This document shows, piece by piece, positions 6,686-15,003 of a DNA stretch of 64,000 nucleotides. The translations under genes and the position numbers were made by a program. How positions within the stretch are numbered: the stretch's first letter is position 1; every line of letters starts with the position of its first letter. Origin of the DNA: CAYQUL01 sp964568925 (GTDB lineage Bacteria > Patescibacteriota > Microgenomatia > UBA8517); contig CAZMSJ010000002.1 in assembly GCA_964568925.1 (NCBI GenBank), positions 1 through 64,000 of the forward strand, written 5' to 3'. The notes beneath the pieces are model-generated. The model had not been told where the DNA came from and did no database searches. It saw only the letters and a list, made by a program, of their open reading frames with translations.

Positions 6686-6714
6686 AGTATATCAAAAGTT
6701 ATGGGGTTTCACAA
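6686..6714 (-). promoter_or_regulatory. Promoter of paralogue B
   Basis: On the minus strand TTGTGA (6714-6709) and TATACT (6691-6686) are 17 bp apart, and TGA before the -10 box extends it. The -35 overlaps the stop codon of the upstream GT-C gene, which has no visible terminator of its own. Confidence 0.8.
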
Positions 6715-7869
6715 AAGGGGAGTCCAATCACCAATTGGCATGACATTGTTCACGATAAACACGATTGAGAATAAATAGATTGGGATTATTAGTAGTAACA
6801 TCACAAATACAAATTCACGTTTAACTAATTGATCTCGGAAAGCTAAAATTACAAACGGTATTGTTGGAAGTGCGTACCGCAAGACATCTCGGTGCGAAAC
6901 AAAGAGAATTACTCCAAAGAAAATTCCTACAAACCAGGCCAACAGCCATTCCTTTTGTGTAATTAGTCGAGCTAGCCCCAAGGCAATAATGAGGTAAATG
7001 AAAATAATTTCCTCGAGCCAATGAGTTCCAACCCATGGTTGGCTAAAGTTAAATATCTGGAATGGAGGGATGAATAGGTGAATGTTGTCTCCAGAATTAA
7101 AATAGGCAAAGAATGTACCAAATTGTACTTGGTAGAGTGCAAAGACCGCCAAGAGCCCCACGGGAATGAGGAAAACTGCAATAGAACTTATGTGTAGTGA
7201 CTTAATAAATTTACCCATATGATGTGTTGTTACAATCTCTCGAAAACGAGGAAGAATGATTGAGATTAAGAGGGCTGGTAGCAAGAGAATTCCTGGACTT
7301 TTTGTCATTGCTGCAATTGCACCAAAGAGACCAGCGAGAAGGTATTGTTTTTTTCTTGCATGAAACAGACACGCAATAATTGCACCAACAAAAAGAGGTT
7401 CAGGAGAACCCACCGATCGAACAATGAGCCACCGCGCTGGAAATACTGCAAAAATCATGGTGAGCCAAACGGCCAAATGTTCTTTCTTTGTCATATCGAG
7501 TGCAAAGCGATAGAAGTAATAGTGTGCAAAGATAGCGGCTAAGAGAGTCGCAAGAAGGGTTCCCCAGACATACCCTGAAACAAGAGAGATAAGTCGAATG
7601 GTAAGCGGGTAGAGTGGAAAGTGAGCTGCATAATATTCGTAAGGAAGATCAAAGGAAAAGTTTTTAACAATCGCCTCTTTGTTATAAAGCGTTTTAGCGA
7701 CAACAATGTAGAGTGGTCCATCGTAATTTGCGACGACTGTTTGCATTCCGTTAACAGGAAGAGGAATTGACCAAAGTTTCTCAGATCTTAGGTAAAATGG
7801 TGCCCAGACTGCAATTGTTGGAATGACTGCAATGGCTGCTACGAGCAAAAATGTTTTAATTCTCCCCAT
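6709..7869 (-). CDS. GT-C membrane glycosyltransferase, PIG-V-like
   Basis: About 386 aa with roughly ten membrane helices. The first outer loop carries NYDGPLY (48-54), with Asp50 as the candidate catalytic residue, then FPLYPLTIR near 84-92. This Asp-Gly...FPxYPxxIR pattern is typical of PIG-V/Mannosyl_trans2-like GT-C enzymes, which use a polyprenyl-phosphate sugar outside the membrane. The same pattern occurs in the gene at 49238. The start is uncertain: the ATG at 7869-7867 gives a normal first helix, while a TTG at 7917 would extend into the divergent gene. It is divergent from the GT2 at 7917 with under 50 bp between. Sugar and acceptor are unknown. Confidence 0.75.
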   Translation of the reverse strand: MGRIKTFLLVAAIAVIPTIAVWAPFYLRSEKLWSIPLPVNGMQTVVANYDGPLYIVVAKTLYNKEAIVKNFSFDLPYEYYAAHFPLYPLTIRLISLVSGYVWGTLLATLLAAIFAHYYFYRFALDMTKKEHLAVWLTMIFAVFPARWLIVRSVGSPEPLFVGAIIACLFHARKKQYLLAGLFGAIAAMTKSPGILLLPALLISIILPRFREIVTTHHMGKFIKSLHISSIAVFLIPVGLLAVFALYQVQFGTFFAYFNSGDNIHLFIPPFQIFNFSQPWVGTHWLEEIIFIYLIIALGLARLITQKEWLLAWFVGIFFGVILFVSHRDVLRYALPTIPFVILAFRDQLVKREFVFVMLLLIIPIYLFSIVFIVNNVMPIGDWTPLL

Positions 7870-7897
7870 ACCCGATGGTATCACGATTGACCGTACG

Positions 7898-7908
7898 TAT
7901 GCTAGACT
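7898..7908 (+). promoter_or_regulatory. Possible -10 for the 7917 operon
   Basis: Two overlapping candidates, TATGCT (7898-7903) and TAGACT (7903-7908), lie 13 and 8 nt before the ATG. No -35 at proper spacing and no Shine-Dalgarno site. Weak, but the position fits the leaderless pattern seen elsewhere in the window. Confidence 0.35.
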
Positions 7909-7916
7909 AGGGAGCA

Positions 7917-8624
7917 ATGAAGCTTGCTGAACTATCTCTCTTTTTTCCAGCGTATAACGAAGCTAAGAATATCTCGACAACAGTTGAGAAGGCATTAGCA
8001 GTACTTCCAAAGGTCGCCACAAAGTGGGAGCTCCTTATTATTAATGATGGTTCGAAAGACAATACAAAAGAAGTTATTGCTTCACTTGCTAAAAAACACA
8101 AAGGTGTACGAGCAATTAACCACCCAGTAAACCGTGGATATGGTGCAGCATTAAAGACTGGATTTGCTGAAAGTAAGTATGAGTGGGTCGTCTTTACCGA
8201 CTCAGATGGCCAATTTGATTTTAGTGAGGTAACTCACTTTATTGAAAAGCAAAAAGAAACCGATGCTGATTTAGTTGTTGGCTACTATAAAAAGAGACAG
8301 GTATCAAAGCTTAAGATTTTAACCAGTAAGATGTGGGAAGCTGCTGTATTTGTCTTATTTGGTCTTCGTGTTCACGATATTGATTGTGGATTTAAGTTTA
8401 TTCGAAAGTCAGTAATTGATACTGTTACCCCACTTGAGAGCGAAAGAGGAGCCTTCATTAGTAGTGAATTTTTAATTAAGGCAAGACGAGCAAACTTTAA
8501 GATTGTTGAGATTCCAATTACTCATTATGCCCGCCTTGCAGGAGAAGGTACCGGAAGAAAGCTTAACGTTATTATTCAAAGTTTTATCGATCTTGGTAAG
8601 CTCTGGATTAAGCTTCAACAATAG
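7917..8624 (+). CDS. GT2 polyprenyl-phosphate sugar synthase-like
   Basis: This 235-aa soluble GT2 has PAYNE (11-15), IINDGSKDNT (41-50), the metal-binding DSD (95-97) followed by GQF, and HDIDCGFK (153-160). These are features of DPM1/UndP-sugar synthases, which move a sugar from an NDP donor to a polyprenyl phosphate at the inner face of the membrane. It lacks C-terminal membrane helices, so it would attach peripherally. It opens a run of GT-C genes that would use such lipid-linked donors, a functional link that is inferred. The sugar is unknown. Confidence 0.85.
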   Translation: MKLAELSLFFPAYNEAKNISTTVEKALAVLPKVATKWELLIINDGSKDNTKEVIASLAKKHKGVRAINHPVNRGYGAALKTGFAESKYEWVVFTDSDGQFDFSEVTHFIEKQKETDADLVVGYYKKRQVSKLKILTSKMWEAAVFVLFGLRVHDIDCGFKFIRKSVIDTVTPLESERGAFISSEFLIKARRANFKIVEIPITHYARLAGEGTGRKLNVIIQSFIDLGKLWIKLQQ

Positions 8625-8631
8625 ACACTTT

Positions 8632-10194
8632 ATGAAACGACTACAAAACTTTAAGAAAGACATCTTGATTTGGACACATGAACACAGATACGAAGCAATC
8701 CTGTTAGGAATTATTCTTGTTGTGGCCTCCTTTATGCGTTTATACCGCATTGCAGATTACATGACCTTCTTGGGTGATGAAGGGCGAGACGTGATTATCG
8801 TTCGACGCTTTTTAACTGAATTACATCCAATGCTTATTGGGCCAGGCACTTCGATCGGAAACATGTACTTGGGGCCACTCTATTACTACTTAATAGCTCC
8901 TTCCCTTTTACTCGCTAATTTTAGTCCGGTTGGTCCTGCTGTTTTTATTGCTCTCATGGGGATAGCGACGGTGTGGCTCGTTTGGGCAATTGCTCGAGAT
9001 TGGTTTGGGCAAGCTGCAGGTTTAATTGCTGCTTTCTTGTATGCAATAGCACCGGTCACGATTATCTATAGTCGTTCTTCCTGGAACCCGAACATCATGC
9101 CATTCTTTGCTTTAATAGCTATCTACTCGATGTGGAAGGTTTGGAAGTCTCATCAGTATCGATTGATTGCAATCTCAGCCGTGTCGTTTGCTGCTTGTCT
9201 TCAATCCCATTATTTAGCATTGTTGCTGTTGCCTACCATTGGTTTTTACTGGGCACTCACTTTGTTTAAGTTATATAAAGCAGGAGACACAAAAAAGAGC
9301 TTTTTTGTTTGGACAGTAATTGGTGGAATACTGTTTCTCCTTTTAATGTCACCTCTCGCGTTTTTTGACATTAGACACGAGTATCGCAATTTTAATGCAA
9401 TAAAATTGTTCTTTACTGAACGACAGACGACCGTTTCAATTCGACCTTGGACTGCACTTCCGTTGGTTGTTCCTCAACTTACAAAGATTTCAACCAGACT
9501 CATTGGCGGCTATGACGCTCGAGTCGGCCAGTTTGTTGTAGTTGCAACCCTTGTTGCACTCGCCTCAGGTCTAATGAAGGCAGCCTTCTGGAAGAAAAAA
9601 ATACAAGTTGAAGCACTTATCCTTATTGCTGTCTGGCTTGGAGTTTCCTTAATAGGATTTGGTATTTATAAACAAGAAATATATGACCACTATTATGGTT
9701 TTGTATTCCCAATTCCCTTTATCTTAATTGGTGCACTGGCCGGTGTGGCGTGGGAACATTCGAAAATTCGCGGAAGATGGATTGCCCTTACTCTTGTTGT
9801 TATCTTAACTTGGGTTAACTTATCAGTTTCTCCATTAAAATATGCACCAAACGGTCAACTGAATCGTAGTATCACGGTTACTGATTTCATAATGGAAGAC
9901 GCGAAGACTACTCCATTTAATTTTGCCGTTATCGCTGAGAGAAATTATGAAGGTGCATACAGATACTTTTTCAATAAAGATAATGCCCCTGTACTAGATA
10001 TAAACCCTCAAGACACGAAAAACACGATAGCTCCTGTTTTATATGTGGTTTGTGAAATGGAGCCAGCTAAATGTGATCCAACTCACAATGCAAAGGCTGA
10101 AGTAGCTAACTTTGGGTGGAGTACAATTGAAACCCAGTGGACAGTTTCAGGTACAACGGTATATAAACTCGTACACTCTATCCCTTCAAAATGA
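8632..10194 (+). CDS. GT-C (GT39/ArnT-like) membrane glycosyltransferase
   Basis: 520 aa with about twelve membrane helices. The first outer loop has LGDEGRD (47-53), with the Asp49-Glu50 pair expected of PMT/ArnT-type catalysis, then IGPG and GPLYYYLIAP (81-90). A second loop has SRSSWNPN (147-154). The loop layout is shared with the genes at 11144, 12657 and 29440; this is the only one of the four keeping DE. The ATG at 8632 is chosen because an upstream in-frame start at 8503 would lie inside the preceding gene. It follows the GT2 by 7 nt and overlaps NrnA by 4 nt. It probably transfers a sugar from a polyprenyl-phosphate donor to a surface acceptor. Confidence 0.85.
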   Translation: MKRLQNFKKDILIWTHEHRYEAILLGIILVVASFMRLYRIADYMTFLGDEGRDVIIVRRFLTELHPMLIGPGTSIGNMYLGPLYYYLIAPSLLLANFSPVGPAVFIALMGIATVWLVWAIARDWFGQAAGLIAAFLYAIAPVTIIYSRSSWNPNIMPFFALIAIYSMWKVWKSHQYRLIAISAVSFAACLQSHYLALLLLPTIGFYWALTLFKLYKAGDTKKSFFVWTVIGGILFLLLMSPLAFFDIRHEYRNFNAIKLFFTERQTTVSIRPWTALPLVVPQLTKISTRLIGGYDARVGQFVVVATLVALASGLMKAAFWKKKIQVEALILIAVWLGVSLIGFGIYKQEIYDHYYGFVFPIPFILIGALAGVAWEHSKIRGRWIALTLVVILTWVNLSVSPLKYAPNGQLNRSITVTDFIMEDAKTTPFNFAVIAERNYEGAYRYFFNKDNAPVLDINPQDTKNTIAPVLYVVCEMEPAKCDPTHNAKAEVANFGWSTIETQWTVSGTTVYKLVHSIPSK

Positions 10195-11171
10195 AATATC
10201 AAGAATCACAACAAATCCTTGAGATGATTCAAGGTGCAACAAAGATTGCTCTAAATTGCCACCACCATCCTGATTCAGACACTGTTGCCTCAGCCACAGT
10301 GCTCTCGAAGGTAGTTAGTAGCATGGGGAAGGACGTCGTAATACTTTGTCCGGATCAAGTTCCACCAGATCTTCTTTTTATTGAAGGATCTGATCGCATC
10401 ATTACGAAAGCATTTGAAGATGTGTCTTTCTCTGATTTTGATCTCTTAATTATGTGTGACACTTCAACATGGAAGCGCGTATTTATTTCTCAATCGTTTA
10501 CCCCTCCAACGATTCCTGTTGTAGTTATTGATAACCATGTAACGAACGAAAAGTACGGAACATTAAATCTACTCGATTTTGAGACAAGTTCTGTTTCTGA
10601 AATGATGTATTCAATTCTTTCTGATTGGGGAATCTCAATTGATTCATCAATTGCAACCTCCCTTATGGCAGGAATTGTAGGCGACACTGGCTCATTTCAA
10701 TATGAAATACATGCAGATACCTTTGCTATCGCCCATGCGTTGAAGGACGCGGGTGCAGATATGAAGAGTATTGACCTCCATTTGTTTGATACAAAACCAT
10801 TGGCACTTATTCAGTTTTGGGGAAAGACAATCGACAAGTTAACGATTGAAGACAATTTTGCATATGCGGCATTCTCATTTGATGAATATAATGAGTTTGT
10901 CCATATCAATGGTACCCGTGAGTCAGCAGTCGGTCTTATTATTAGAAAAGTTGATAACACCGATTTTGGTTTTATATTAACTGAGGAAGCGCCAAATACC
11001 TGTTCAATTAGTTTTAGATCAAGAACTGGCACTGATGTTGCACAAATGGCTGTAGAGTTAGGTGGGGGAGGTCATAAAGGTGCATCAGGTGTGTATATGC
11101 AACAGGTCTCTTTTCCTGAGGCTCTCGAAAAAACATTAACTGTATGTCGAAAATACAAAAAAATAAATTAA
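10191..11171 (+). CDS. nrnA: NrnA-like DHH/DHHA1 phosphoesterase
   Basis: A 326-aa cytosolic protein. DHH-domain motifs are HHHPDSD (24-30), CDTS with Asp90, then DNH (114-116) where the family normally has DHH, and GDTGSFQ (164-170). The C-terminal DHHA1 domain ends with a GGGGHKGASG motif near residue 290. NrnA-type enzymes degrade nano-RNA and/or dephosphorylate pAp, or cleave cyclic dinucleotides. The first His of the DHH motif is replaced by Asn, which could alter metal binding, though this position is known to vary between subfamilies. The gene is embedded between GT-C genes with a 4-nt overlap before it and 28 nt after, so it is co-expressed with them without an obvious functional link. 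Confidence 0.85.
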   Translation: MKYQESQQILEMIQGATKIALNCHHHPDSDTVASATVLSKVVSSMGKDVVILCPDQVPPDLLFIEGSDRIITKAFEDVSFSDFDLLIMCDTSTWKRVFISQSFTPPTIPVVVIDNHVTNEKYGTLNLLDFETSSVSEMMYSILSDWGISIDSSIATSLMAGIVGDTGSFQYEIHADTFAIAHALKDAGADMKSIDLHLFDTKPLALIQFWGKTIDKLTIEDNFAYAAFSFDEYNEFVHINGTRESAVGLIIRKVDNTDFGFILTEEAPNTCSISFRSRTGTDVAQMAVELGGGGHKGASGVYMQQVSFPEALEKTLTVCRKYKKIN

Positions 11172-12667
11172 GCTTTGTTGGGGTCCTTTTGATTGCAATT
11201 CTTGTATTTGCATTTTTTATGCGTGTCTACCGAATTGACTACGCACTTGGTTTCTATTTTGACCAGGGTCGTGATGCTCTTGCCATTTGGGACTTAATCC
11301 GTAACCATAAATTCTTCCTCATTGGACCAACAACAGGTATTGCTGGTATCTTCCGTGGACCGTTTTATTATTACTTAATTGCGCCCTTCTATTTAATTGG
11401 ACAAGGTAACCCTTTGTATCCATCAATCTTTTTGTCATTAACCTCGGTCGCGGCGCTTGCTTTGCTGTTTAAACTTACGAGAAAGATAATCGGTGCTCCA
11501 GGCGCATTGATGGCCACATTAATAGGAGCTGGTTCTTTCTACATTATTTTGGCTTCTCGTTGGTTATCAAACCCTACCCCAATGCTTCTACTTTCAATGG
11601 CTCTTATTTACTCGATGTTCCTAATCCTTGAAGGAAAAAAGTGGGCATGGATCGCAATTGGTTTTATTTCAGGGACTTCTTTGTTTCACTTTGGGAGCTC
11701 TGGTGAATTCTTTTATTTCCCCGCACTTGCTATCTTTTTCCTTTGGCAAACAAAACCATGGTCTTCAAAGAGAAATCTACCTTCATTTACCATTTGTGTT
11801 CTAACTGTTTTAGCTTTTCTTTCAACAGCAGCTCCACTGGTTCTCTTTGACTTAAGACACGATCATATTCTTTGGAACAATGTAAAAGCGTTCTTGTTTG
11901 AGAAGGGGAGCTTTAAAGGAAACTTCATGGATGTTCTTCGTCTTCGTTTCGATTTCTACTATTCTGTTTTTGCAAGTAAACTTTTTGAAACTCGAAATAA
12001 TCGAGAAATCATATTAATGATTATCCCGATTATTGGTATCGCAACTCAGGCAAAAAAACTTTTTACAAATAAATACTTCCTTTCAGTTTTTCTTCTCTTT
12101 ATGTCTCCAATCATTGGGTTGTTGTTTTTCCAGGGGAACGAAGGAAATATTTATGACTACTATTTAACTGGTTATTACTTAGTATTTATCTTGCTGTTCT
12201 CTGTTGGACTTGGCGTGGTGTATAAATCAACTTTTGGAAAGATTTTTCTTGTTGTGTTCTTTTATGTATTTTTACAAAGTAATTTGGCAATCACGTTTTC
12301 TCGTTTAAATGACAATGGGGATGGGGAGAACACCATTATTTTTGCAAATCAAAAACAAGCTCTTAATTGGATCTACGAGGACGCTTCAGGTGCTGAATTT
12401 AACACTGACGTCTATGTTCCTCCAGTAATTCCGTATGCATATGATTATCTCTTTACTTGGTACTCTCAAAGTAGAAATGGATGGGTACACAATGGTGAGC
12501 TTTCTCGCCTCTACACTCTCTATGAAGAAGATCCCCCACATCCTGAACGATTGCTCGCATGGAAGAAGCGACAAGAAGGAATAGGTAAAATTCTCTATGA
12601 GAAGAAGTTTGGTGGCATAACAGTACAAAGACGAGAACGTATTCCACAAAAGACAAATGAAAAATAA
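11144..12667 (+). CDS. GT-C membrane glycosyltransferase, DQ variant
   Basis: 507 aa, about twelve membrane helices, same subfamily as 8632. The first outer loop has YFDQGRD (38-44), where the catalytic DE is DQ (Asp40-Gln41). LIGPTTG (59-65) and GPFYYYLIAP (72-81) follow, and a second loop has SRWLSNP. The C-terminal part (about 410-500) is a soluble outer domain. The start overlaps NrnA by 28 nt, so translation is probably coupled. The Glu-to-Gln change removes one carboxylate that is functionally important in PMT/ArnT relatives. Activity may rest on the Asp alone, or the protein may have another role. Confidence 0.8.
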   Translation: MSKIQKNKLSFVGVLLIAILVFAFFMRVYRIDYALGFYFDQGRDALAIWDLIRNHKFFLIGPTTGIAGIFRGPFYYYLIAPFYLIGQGNPLYPSIFLSLTSVAALALLFKLTRKIIGAPGALMATLIGAGSFYIILASRWLSNPTPMLLLSMALIYSMFLILEGKKWAWIAIGFISGTSLFHFGSSGEFFYFPALAIFFLWQTKPWSSKRNLPSFTICVLTVLAFLSTAAPLVLFDLRHDHILWNNVKAFLFEKGSFKGNFMDVLRLRFDFYYSVFASKLFETRNNREIILMIIPIIGIATQAKKLFTNKYFLSVFLLFMSPIIGLLFFQGNEGNIYDYYLTGYYLVFILLFSVGLGVVYKSTFGKIFLVVFFYVFLQSNLAITFSRLNDNGDGENTIIFANQKQALNWIYEDASGAEFNTDVYVPPVIPYAYDYLFTWYSQSRNGWVHNGELSRLYTLYEEDPPHPERLLAWKKRQEGIGKILYEKKFGGITVQRRERIPQKTNEK

Positions 12668-14180
12668 GTCTTGGTTCTCTCAGATCGTTCGTTTTGTTGT
12701 TTCTCACAAGACTATTGTTGGTATTTGTCTCATTGGTGTTTTCCTTCGCTCATATAAACCCCTGGAACTATTCATGTATAGTCACGATCAAGATCTTTTG
12801 TCTTGGTTTGTGAAAGATGTGGTAACAAATCACAATCTTCGTTTGATTGGCCAAGAAACGTCAGTTCATGGAGTCTTTATAGGACCGTTGTGGTACTACA
12901 CTGCCATTCCTTTCTACCTATTGACAGGGATGAATCCGACAGGAGGTCTACTCCTTGCGATATCCGTTGGTGGAGCAACGGTTGCTAGTATCTATTATGT
13001 CTTTTCTCGAATGATGAATCGAGTCGTAGGGATAATTGCATCTCTTATGTATGCAACCTCCTTTTACTCGGTAATGACCGATCGAGAAGTGGTACCAACC
13101 ACCCCTACAATCCTCTGGTCAGTTTGGGCATTTTTTACTGTTTTCTTGTTTCTTAAAAAACGCTATAAAACTGCATTTATCCTTACTGGAATCCTTGCAG
13201 GTCTTATTTGGCACATTAACATGGGCCTTATTTTAATAATTCCCATCATTGGTTTGTCGTACCTTGTTTCATTTTTACAAGAGAAAAAGAAAGTTACTCA
13301 CCTTGTCTCACACAGGTATGGAATACTACTTGGCCTTCTGTTAGGACTCCTTATGTTATCCCCATATGTACTTTTTGAAGTACGTCATAATTTTGTACAA
13401 ACAAAAAGCATCTTCACGTCATCAAGTACAGCTGCTACTCAAACATTTATGGAGAAACTTGATCGAACAACAACGCTTGCTTCAAAAAATATCATAGGGT
13501 TTACTTGGGGACCATATTTACATGTTCAAGATAAGTATCCTTTGTTCATGATTTTTGCAGTACTGTTGTTCCTTGTTTGGAAGAAGAAAGTGACAAAAAC
13601 TTTTGCTGCCTTTATGTCTTTCTGGTTACTTCTTTTTATTGGGTTTTTTAGTTATAACTCTCTTAACCTTTCTGAATACTATTTGAATGGAATGCTTGTG
13701 ATTGAGCTTTTTGTTTTAGCTTCACTTTTTGCCTATCTGGTTGAATCAAAACGGTTTCGTTTTGGAGGATACTTTTTCCTCATCCTGTTTGTCATTGCAA
13801 ACGTTACAAGACTAGTCACTATCCCTGTTAACAGGAGTGGGTATGTCGATCGTGTTGCATTGGTTCAGTTTATAAAAGCTGATGCCATGAAACATGGATA
13901 TCCATGTGTTTCAGTAAGTTACATTACTGAGCCAGGATTTAATTTGGGGTACCGGTATTTGTACTATGTAAATAATCTACGAGTAAGTCAGCCATCAAGT
14001 TTGGCACCTGTCTATACCGTAGTATTTCCTCACAGTAGGGTTGATCGAATTGATAAGAGCTTTGGTGCACTTGGGTTGATTTATCCTGATTACAATCGAT
14101 ACAAGCCAGAATCAATCGCTACTTCTTGTCAGGGACCTGATGCAAACTTGACTGATCCATTGTTCGGTTACGTTCAATAA
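12657..14180 (+). CDS. GT-C membrane glycosyltransferase, DQ variant with shifted motif
   Basis: 507 aa, about twelve helices. The first loop reads SHDQDLL (42-48), so the catalytic pair is DQ followed by another Asp (44-46). LIGQETS (63-69) and a GPLWYYTAIP segment (76-85) place it in the 8632/11144/29440 subfamily, but it is the most divergent of the four. It overlaps the preceding gene by 11 nt and ends a run of overlapping genes; the next unit has its own promoter. No terminator is visible in the 61-nt gap after it. Confidence 0.78.
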   Translation: MKNKSWFSQIVRFVVSHKTIVGICLIGVFLRSYKPLELFMYSHDQDLLSWFVKDVVTNHNLRLIGQETSVHGVFIGPLWYYTAIPFYLLTGMNPTGGLLLAISVGGATVASIYYVFSRMMNRVVGIIASLMYATSFYSVMTDREVVPTTPTILWSVWAFFTVFLFLKKRYKTAFILTGILAGLIWHINMGLILIIPIIGLSYLVSFLQEKKKVTHLVSHRYGILLGLLLGLLMLSPYVLFEVRHNFVQTKSIFTSSSTAATQTFMEKLDRTTTLASKNIIGFTWGPYLHVQDKYPLFMIFAVLLFLVWKKKVTKTFAAFMSFWLLLFIGFFSYNSLNLSEYYLNGMLVIELFVLASLFAYLVESKRFRFGGYFFLILFVIANVTRLVTIPVNRSGYVDRVALVQFIKADAMKHGYPCVSVSYITEPGFNLGYRYLYYVNNLRVSQPSSLAPVYTVVFPHSRVDRIDKSFGALGLIYPDYNRYKPESIATSCQGPDANLTDPLFGYVQ

Positions 14181-14207
14181 CAACACATCTTTTCGTTTCT
14201 TACCTAT

Positions 14208-14236
14208 TTGTTTGCATTCAAACCTCACTGTACAAT
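14208..14236 (+). promoter_or_regulatory. Promoter of the 14242 unit, leaderless
   Basis: TTGTTT (14208-14213) and TACAAT (14231-14236) are 17 bp apart. The ATG at 14242 is only 5 nt beyond the -10 box, predicting transcription from the start codon. Confidence 0.75.
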
Positions 14237-14241
14237 AGGGA

Positions 14242-15003
14242 ATGGCTAAAGAGGCACAACCGTATCTGTCTGTCGTTATTCCTGCATATAAGGAAATTGA
14301 TAATCTGAAACTTGGTGTTCTAGAAATGGTTCGTGACTATCTTCAAAAGCAGACATACAGCTGGGAAGTATTAATTGTTGATGATGGATCTCCTGATAAA
14401 ACTGCTGACGTAATTGAAAAGAAAATTGCTCATTGGAAAGGTTTTTCTCTCTCTCGTGAACCACATCGTGGTAAAGGGGGAACGGTTATTGCCGGTGTTC
14501 TTTCAGCTCATGGAAAAATTGTTTTGTTTACCGATATGGATCAGGCAACTCCGTTAAACCAAATAGAAAAGTTTTTCCCTTATTTTGAAAAAGGAGCTGC
14601 TCTTGTGATTGGTTCACGACAGGGGAGGAAGGGTGCTCCATTAACCAGAAAAGTTATGGCGTATGGTTTCCAGATGTTAAGAACACTCATTTTAAGACTT
14701 CCATATAAAGATACTCAGTGTGGGTTTAAAGCTGTTACTCACGAAGCTGCTCAAAAAGTATTCCACCAAATGAAAATATTTGGATCTGGGACATCAGTCA
14801 ACGCTGGTGTAACTGCAGGCTTTGATCTTGAAATGCTGTACTTAGCAAGGAAGATGAGGCTCAAGACAATTGAAGTTCCTGTTGAGTGGGAACACAAAGG
14901 AACAGCTCGTGTTAGTGCCATTCGTGATTCATATCAAGGGCTTCGTGATATGGTAAAGGTACGTATTAATGCCCTTTCTGGAAAATACAAAATCACAAAA
15001 TGA
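14242..15003 (+). CDS. GT2, ALG5-like polyprenyl-phosphate glycosyltransferase
   Basis: This 253-aa GT2 has PAYKE (14-18), IVDDGSPDKT (45-54), HRGKGGTV (75-82), DMD (98-100), GSRQGR (124-129) and TQCGFK (158-163). The HRGKG block and the QCGFK motif are characteristic of ALG5/dolichyl-phosphate glucosyltransferase-like enzymes, which make a polyprenyl-phosphate sugar. There is no N-terminal membrane anchor. Its stop overlaps the ATG of a GT39-like gene by 4 nt, a pairing of donor synthase with a likely donor user. Confidence 0.87.
   Translation: MAKEAQPYLSVVIPAYKEIDNLKLGVLEMVRDYLQKQTYSWEVLIVDDGSPDKTADVIEKKIAHWKGFSLSREPHRGKGGTVIAGVLSAHGKIVLFTDMDQATPLNQIEKFFPYFEKGAALVIGSRQGRKGAPLTRKVMAYGFQMLRTLILRLPYKDTQCGFKAVTHEAAQKVFHQMKIFGSGTSVNAGVTAGFDLEMLYLARKMRLKTIEVPVEWEHKGTARVSAIRDSYQGLRDMVKVRINALSGKYKITK

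Noticed and set aside
8503..8631. In-frame N-terminal extension of the GT-C at 8632
   Set aside because: It lies inside the GT2 gene ending at 8624. The ATG at 8632 gives a normal cytosolic N-terminus before the first helix. The same reasoning moved the starts at 21631, 25264, 25968, 33290, 35705, 40306 and 43609.
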